The translations under genes were made by a program, and so were the position numbers. A stretch of 9,836 nucleotides of DNA from assembly GCA_038249305.1 (NCBI GenBank), contig JBBRWI010000151.1, positions 1-9,836 on the forward strand, written 5' to 3'. Each line of letters begins with the position of its first letter. Position 1 is the first letter of the stretch. Positions 6,786-9,836 of this stretch are shown piece after piece. The notes below the pieces were generated by a model. That model ran no database searches and was not told the DNA's origin. It saw nothing but the letters and a program-made list of their open reading frames with translations. Source of the stretch: Humitalea sp038249305. GTDB taxonomy: Bacteria > Pseudomonadota > Alphaproteobacteria > Acetobacterales > Acetobacteraceae.

Positions 6786-7733
6786 ATGCGTGTAGAGATC
6801 AATCACGGGGCGGTGCGCCACCCCGAAAAGGCCAACCGCCCCGACAACCCCATCCAGCGCAAGCCGGATTGGATCAGGGTCCGCGCGCCCAATCACCCGA
6901 TCTATCACGAGACGCGGGAACTGATGCGGGCCAACCGCCTGGTCACGGTCTGCGAGGAAGCAGCCTGCCCGAACATCGGCGAATGCTGGTCGCAACGCCA
7001 TGCGACCATGATGATCATGGGCGACACCTGCACCCGCGCCTGTGCCTTCTGCAATGTCGCGACCGGGATGCCGAACCCGCTGGATGCCGATGAACCGCGC
7101 CGCGTCGGCGATGCAGTCCAGAAACTTGGGTTGCGGCATGTGGTCATCACAAGTGTGGATCGCGACGATCTGGCCGATGGCGGGGCGCTGCATTTTTCCC
7201 GGACCATCGCGGCGATCCGCGCCGCGGCCCCCGACACCACCATCGAAATCCTGACGCCGGATTTCCTGCGCAAGGATGGCGCGCTGCCGGTTGTGGTGAC
7301 CGCGCGGCCGGATGTGTTCAACCACAATCTGGAAACCGTGCCTCGGCTGTACCCGACCATCCGCCCCGGCGCGCGCTACTTCCATTCGCTCCGCCTGCTG
7401 GACCGGGTGAAGGCGCAGGACCCGGGGATCTTCACCAAATCGGGCATCATGGTGGGGTTGGGTGAAAGCCGTGGCGAAGTGCTCCAGGTCATGGATGATT
7501 TGCGCAGCGCCGATGTGGATTTCCTAACCATTGGCCAGTATCTCCAACCGACCAAGAAACATGCCGCGGTCGATCGCTTCGTACCGCCGGCGGAGTTCGA
7601 GGATTATGCCAGCATGGCACGTGCGAAAGGCTTTCTGGTGGTCTCGGCCACCCCGCTGACCCGGTCTTCCTATCACGCCGACAGCGACTTCCTGGCCCTG
7701 CGCGCGGCGCGGGCGAAAATGCTCGCGGCCTGA
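6786..7733 (+). CDS. lipA: Lipoyl synthase (radical SAM)
   Basis: Inserts two sulfur atoms into octanoyl groups carried by lipoyl domains, producing the cofactor needed by PdhB and PdhC just upstream. It has 315 residues. The auxiliary [4Fe-4S] cluster that donates sulfur is held by C56, C61 and C67 (CEEAACPNIGEC). The radical SAM cluster is held by C82, C86 and C89 (CTRACAFC, the CX3CX2C motif). The C-terminal RSSYHA at about 293-298 supplies the conserved Ser ligand of the auxiliary cluster. GLGES (SAM binding) and ILTPDF are also present. All residues needed for activity are seen. The start is 3 bases after the lpd stop with no clear Shine-Dalgarno sequence, so translation probably depends on re-initiation after lpd. 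LipB (octanoyl transfer) is not in the window. Grouping lipA with pdh genes fits coordinated production of apo-enzyme and cofactor. Confidence 0.97.
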   Translation: MRVEINHGAVRHPEKANRPDNPIQRKPDWIRVRAPNHPIYHETRELMRANRLVTVCEEAACPNIGECWSQRHATMMIMGDTCTRACAFCNVATGMPNPLDADEPRRVGDAVQKLGLRHVVITSVDRDDLADGGALHFSRTIAAIRAAAPDTTIEILTPDFLRKDGALPVVVTARPDVFNHNLETVPRLYPTIRPGARYFHSLRLLDRVKAQDPGIFTKSGIMVGLGESRGEVLQVMDDLRSADVDFLTIGQYLQPTKKHAAVDRFVPPAEFEDYASMARAKGFLVVSATPLTRSSYHADSDFLALRAARAKMLAA

Positions 7734-7734
7734 C

Positions 7735-8205
7735 ATGCCCACCCACGCGGAAAAGCGCATCTTCCGGTATCGGCCGGAACAAATGTTCGAACTGGTCGCC
7801 GACGTCCGGCGTTACCCGGAATTCCTGCCCTGGTGCGTCGGCGCGCGGGTACTGACGCGGACCGAGACGGAAATCGTCGCGGACCTGACCATCGGCTTCA
7901 AGATGTTCCGCGAATCCTTCCGCTCCCGCGTCGCGTTGCAACGGCCGGGGCAGGTGGGCGTGACCTATGAGAAGGGCCCATTCCGCTATCTGAACAATAC
8001 CTGGACCTTCACCCCGCATCCGCAGGGCTGCGAGGTGGATTTCTTCGTCGATTTCGAATTCAGCAGCGCCTTGTTGCAGGCGGTGATCGGGGTGGTGTTC
8101 AACGAGGCCGTGCGGGTGATGGTCGGCGCCTTCGAACGCCGGGCGCGGGTGCTGTACGGGCGTAACATCGCGCCGCCGAGCGCCGCACCGGCCCCCGTGA
8201 CGTAA
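7735..8205 (+). CDS. coq10: Coq10/RatA-type START-domain protein, ubiquinone-binding
   Basis: A 156-residue SRPBCC/START-like protein. Family members are Coq10, a hydrophobic-pocket protein that binds coenzyme Q and supports its biosynthesis and electron transfer, and the related bacterial RatA/YfjG proteins. The typical N-terminal pattern is present: MFELVADVRRYPEFLPWCVGARV (about residues 19-41), then alternating beta strands (IVADLTIGFKMF, ESFRSRV, FRYLNNTWTF, CEVDFFVDFEFSS) and the long C-terminal helix (about 112-135, VIGVVFNEAVRVMVGAFERRA). An Ala/Pro tail ends the protein. There is no signal peptide or membrane segment. The ATG at 7735 is one base beyond the lipA stop with no evident ribosome binding site, suggesting coupling to lipA. 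lipA followed by this gene is a common alphaproteobacterial order. The Coq10 reading is preferred over the RatA toxin reading because of this context. The symbol is by family, not proven orthology. Confidence 0.85.
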   Translation: MPTHAEKRIFRYRPEQMFELVADVRRYPEFLPWCVGARVLTRTETEIVADLTIGFKMFRESFRSRVALQRPGQVGVTYEKGPFRYLNNTWTFTPHPQGCEVDFFVDFEFSSALLQAVIGVVFNEAVRVMVGAFERRARVLYGRNIAPPSAAPAPVT

Positions 8206-8220
8206 CCCGCCCGCCCTGGC

Positions 8221-9309
8221 ATGATCCCGGGCATGAACGCTTTCTCCTACATCCCCGCCCGCTCGGACCCCGCCCTGCCGCAGGTCCTCGCCAATCTTTA
8301 TTCCGACACCCACACCCGCCCCACCCCCGGCATGCGTGATGCCATGCACGCCGCGGCCTGCGGCGACGAACAGGCCGGCGACGATCCCACCGTCTGGGCG
8401 CTCTGCGACCGCATGGCCGCCCTGCTGGGCAAGGAAGCCGCGGTCTTCCTGCCATCGGGCACCATGTGCAACGTTGCCGCCCTGCTGGTGCATTGCCGCC
8501 CGGGCGATGAGGTCCTGGCCCATCGCACCGCCCATATCGTCACCAGCGAACACGGCAACCACGCCGCCCTCGGCGGCATCATGATCCATCCGCTGGAGGG
8601 AAAGCGCGGGCTGTTCGACGTGCCGACCCTGGAAGCAGCCCTACGCCCCCGCAGCCGCTACGCCCCCCCGCAGGCGCTGCTGGAGGTTGAGCAGACGGCC
8701 AACATCGGCGGCGGCGTGGTTTGGCCCCAGGTGCAGTTGGACGCCGTTCTCGCCCGCGGCCACGCGGCCGGCCTCGCCACCCATATGGACGGCGCTCGGC
8801 TGATGAACGCCGTGGTCGCGGCCGGCATCCCGGCGGCCGAAATGGTCGCGGGCTGCGACAGCGTGTGGCTCGACTTCACCAAGGGCCTCGGCGCACCGCT
8901 CGGCGCGGTGCTGGCGGGCAGCCGGGCCTTCATCTCCGAAGCCTGGCGCTGGAAGCAGCGGCTGGGCGGTTCGATGCGCCAGGGTGGCGTGTCGGCGGCC
9001 GCCTGCCTCTATGCACTCGACCACCATATCGACCGTTTGGCCGAGGACCATGCCAATGCCCGTGCCCTCGCCCGCGGCCTGTCGCAGATTTCCGGCATGG
9101 TGGTCGAAACCCCTGACACCAACCTCGTGTTCTTCGACCCGCGCGGCGCCGGGCTGACAGCCGAAGCCTTCGCCGTCGCCATGCGCGCCCAGGGCGTGAT
9201 GGTCAGCACCATGGCCGAGCGAGTCCGCGCCTGCACGCATCTGGACGTGTCGGCAGCACAGATCGAGGTCGCGCTGACCGCGGCGCGGGCCGTCTGCGCC
9301 GCGACGTAA
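8221..9309 (+). CDS. ltaE: Low-specificity L-threonine aldolase (PLP, beta-eliminating lyase family)
   Basis: PLP-dependent cleavage of L-threonine or L-allo-threonine to glycine and acetaldehyde. It has 362 residues from 8221, or 358 from the in-frame ATG at 8233. The second start gives a more family-like N-terminus (MNAFSYIPARSD), and neither start has a clear Shine-Dalgarno. Seen in order: NLYSDTHTRPTPGMRDAM; DDPTVWALCDRMAALLGKEAA; LPSGTMCN; AHIVTSEHGNHAALGG with the PLP-stacking His; HMDGARLMNA with PLP-contacting Asp and Arg; the PLP-binding Lys in DFTKGLGAP (K221 counting from 8221); RQGGVSAAACLYAL; TNLVFFDPRG; and THLDVS near the end. The usual S-x-C-L-S-K-G-L around the Lys reads W-L-D-F-T-K-G-L, so it belongs to a divergent branch and the preferred substrate may be another beta-hydroxy amino acid. 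It starts 15 bases after coq10 and could be the last gene of the pdh transcription unit. Confidence 0.9.
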   Translation: MIPGMNAFSYIPARSDPALPQVLANLYSDTHTRPTPGMRDAMHAAACGDEQAGDDPTVWALCDRMAALLGKEAAVFLPSGTMCNVAALLVHCRPGDEVLAHRTAHIVTSEHGNHAALGGIMIHPLEGKRGLFDVPTLEAALRPRSRYAPPQALLEVEQTANIGGGVVWPQVQLDAVLARGHAAGLATHMDGARLMNAVVAAGIPAAEMVAGCDSVWLDFTKGLGAPLGAVLAGSRAFISEAWRWKQRLGGSMRQGGVSAAACLYALDHHIDRLAEDHANARALARGLSQISGMVVETPDTNLVFFDPRGAGLTAEAFAVAMRAQGVMVSTMAERVRACTHLDVSAAQIEVALTAARAVCAAT

Positions 9310-9342
9310 CAGTGTGCTTGAAAGCCGGGTGGCGGCGCCATG

Positions 9343-9370
9343 GAGGGGGCTTTGCCCCCTCTGTCTTTCC
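9343..9370 (+). terminator. Rho-independent terminator after the threonine aldolase gene
   Basis: GAGGGGGC (9343-9350) pairs perfectly with GCCCCCTC (9354-9361) around a TTT loop, followed by the T-rich tail TGTCTTTCC (9362-9370). It begins 33 bases after the ltaE stop. The 8-bp, nearly all G-C stem is strong; the T-tract is interrupted, so efficiency may be moderate. No T-run follows the stem on the minus strand. Similar GAGGGGnnnnnCCCCTC hairpins are, from memory, frequent between genes in high-GC Acetobacteraceae. Confidence 0.7.
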
Positions 9371-9371
9371 T

Positions 9372-9561
9372 TCACCGCCAGGTGGCGGCTGCCAGGGCAA
9401 TCGCGCTGGCGGGCAGGTCTGGCCGGGCGGCGGCTAGCATCCGCGTCAGATGGCCTTCGATCGGCCCTTGGGTGGACGGTCACACGCAGGATCACCGCAC
9501 GCGCGGTTTCCATCGCCTGGAGATTTACGCCGGCGGCGAGACTGCCACGCAGGCAGTTCAA
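9372..9561 (-). pseudogene. Possible decayed minus-strand gene, unknown product
   Basis: Read on the minus strand from 9561, one frame gives a coding-like start (NCLRGSLAAGVNLQ, then METARAVILRVTVHPRADR). Around 9455-9475 this frame degrades into Arg/Pro/Ser-rich sequence. A neighbouring frame then takes over with a helix-like, G/C-ending-codon segment (IEGHLTRMLAAARPDLPASA, then IALAAATWR) and stops at 9372-9374. The switch suggests a frameshifted C-terminal remnant. Neither piece was recognised. The palindromic element at 9564-9604 lies directly at its 5' side, so element insertion could have cut the gene. Chance open frames in GC-rich DNA are a real alternative. Confidence 0.25.
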
Positions 9562-9563
9562 GG

Positions 9564-9604
9564 TTTAGAGCATTATCGGATCAGATGGAATAATCTGATC
9601 CGAT
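9564..9604. repeat. Palindromic intergenic element with 12-bp perfect inverted repeat
   Basis: ATCGGATCAGAT (9575-9586) is the exact reverse complement of ATCTGATCCGAT (9593-9604), with loop GGAATA. It is preceded by TTTAGAGCAT (9564-9573). From memory, TTTAGAGCAT followed by a variable palindromic arm and a TGGAA-type loop is the layout of short dispersed intergenic repeats common in rhizobia and related alphaproteobacteria. That match is recalled, not searched. The stem is followed by TTTCTTG on the + strand, so it could also act as a backup terminator, and it lies 40 bases beyond the stop of the minus-strand gene at 9645. Confidence 0.65.
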
Positions 9605-9644
9605 TTCTTGCCAGTTTGCCTGTGAACAAGCGACCTGAACGATC

Positions 9645-9836
9645 TTATCGCGCGTAATCAGGCTCATCGCGGTCCAGCACGCGCCGCCAGGCATCGAGGT
9701 GAAGCCGCGCGTCGATCTTGTCGCCCCAGGGGCCGAGATGCTTGCGGCGCAGACGGTCCGGCAGGCTGTGCAGCGGCTGGCCGGTGCTCATCGCTGTCAT
9801 CTGGTACATCGCCGTCCGCTCGGCGATGAAGCATTC
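9645..9836 (-). CDS. Unrecognised protein, C-terminal 63 residues (5' end cut off)
   Basis: On the minus strand a frame stays open from the window edge (9836) to a TAA at 9645-9647, giving 63 residues that begin ECFIAERTAMYQ and end DRDEPDYAR. Codons end mostly in G or C, as in the neighbouring genes, which supports real coding. The piece is charged and hydrophilic (many Arg, Asp, Leu), with a segment RLRRKHLGPWGDKIDARLHL and no membrane span, Cys cluster or recognisable motif. I do not recognise the family. It is convergent with ltaE, so it belongs to a different transcription unit. The other minus-strand frames in this stretch were not examined as closely. Confidence 0.6.
   Translation of the reverse strand, partial: ECFIAERTAMYQMTAMSTGQPLHSLPDRLRRKHLGPWGDKIDARLHLDAWRRVLDRDEPDYAR

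Larger units (their letters stand above)
9310..9644. other. 335-base spacer between convergent genes
   Basis: No intact gene is seen here. From left to right it holds a strong GC hairpin with a T-rich tail (9343-9370), a 5-bp hairpin (CCGCC 9375-9379 with GGCGG 9384-9388), a stretch whose minus strand reads like a decayed gene (9372-9561), another 5-bp hairpin (CTGCC 9542-9546 with GGCAG 9552-9556), and a 12-bp inverted repeat (9575-9604). GGTGGCGGC also occurs directly repeated at 9328-9336 and 9381-9389. From about 9557 to 9660 the sequence is clearly AT-richer than the genes around it. Confidence 0.7.

Noticed and set aside
5295..7385. 696-codon open frame on the minus strand opposite lpd and lipA
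   Set aside because: It is a shadow frame: the + strand encodes two complete, motif-rich enzymes. The minus product is an Asp/His/Gly/Arg-rich composition typical of antisense reading of GC-rich codons.
8641..9561. 306-codon minus-strand open frame over ltaE and the spacer
   Set aside because: Its larger part is antisense of ltaE. Only the first ~60 codons in the spacer look coding-like, and those are reported separately as a possible remnant.
9340..9657. 105-codon + strand open frame in the spacer
   Set aside because: It begins inside the terminator hairpin, runs through the palindromic repeat and a composition change, and resembles no protein.
1..9836. tRNA, rRNA, CRISPR array, insertion sequence or prophage genes
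   Set aside because: No cloverleaf with a T-loop motif, spacer-repeat pattern, transposase or phage gene was seen on reading both strands. The window is mostly conserved core genes.

Overview
The window is a high-GC (about two-thirds G+C by eye), gene-dense stretch of chromosome from an alphaproteobacterium. A Rhodospirillales/Acetobacteraceae-like host is the best guess. The gene order (enolase, ftsB, pdhA, pdhB, pdhC, lpd, lipA, coq10) and the lipoyl domain fused to the N-terminus of PdhB are alphaproteobacterial hallmarks. The family assignment is inference from recalled gene order and intergenic repeats; no database was searched.

Layout on the + strand: the C-terminal half of enolase (1-643, cut by the window edge); a divisome protein FtsB (750-1067) with its own plausible sigma70 promoter; a 174-base leader carrying a direct repeat and a palindrome; then the pyruvate dehydrogenase block pdhA (1242-2270), pdhB (2274-3629), pdhC (3641-4912), a GNAT N-acetyltransferase (4909-5388), lpd (5388-6782), lipA (6786-7733) and a Coq10/RatA-type START protein (7735-8205). 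From pdhA to coq10 the gaps are at most 11 bases and two junctions overlap, so this looks like one transcription unit. A low-specificity L-threonine aldolase (8221-9309) follows 15 bases later and may be the last gene of the unit. A strong GC hairpin with a T-rich tail lies 33 bases after its stop.

The right end (9310-9644) is a 335-base spacer with the terminator, a second small hairpin, a possible decayed minus-strand gene and a 12-bp perfect inverted repeat that looks like a dispersed alphaproteobacterial palindromic element. The last 192 bases hold the C-terminal 63 codons of an unrecognised minus-strand gene, convergent with the threonine aldolase.

The genes work together. Enolase makes phosphoenolpyruvate, the precursor of pyruvate. 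PdhA/PdhB (E1), PdhC (E2) and Lpd (E3) convert pyruvate to acetyl-CoA, CO2 and NADH. LipA inserts the sulfurs that turn octanoyl groups on PdhB and PdhC into lipoate. The Coq10-like protein supports ubiquinone function in the chain that reoxidises NADH. The unexpected member is the GNAT enzyme, translationally coupled between E2 and E3: an acetyl-CoA-consuming enzyme inside the operon that makes acetyl-CoA. Most of the window is conserved core metabolism. The parts most worth a second look are the GNAT insertion, the pdhA leader motif and the 9310-9644 spacer.
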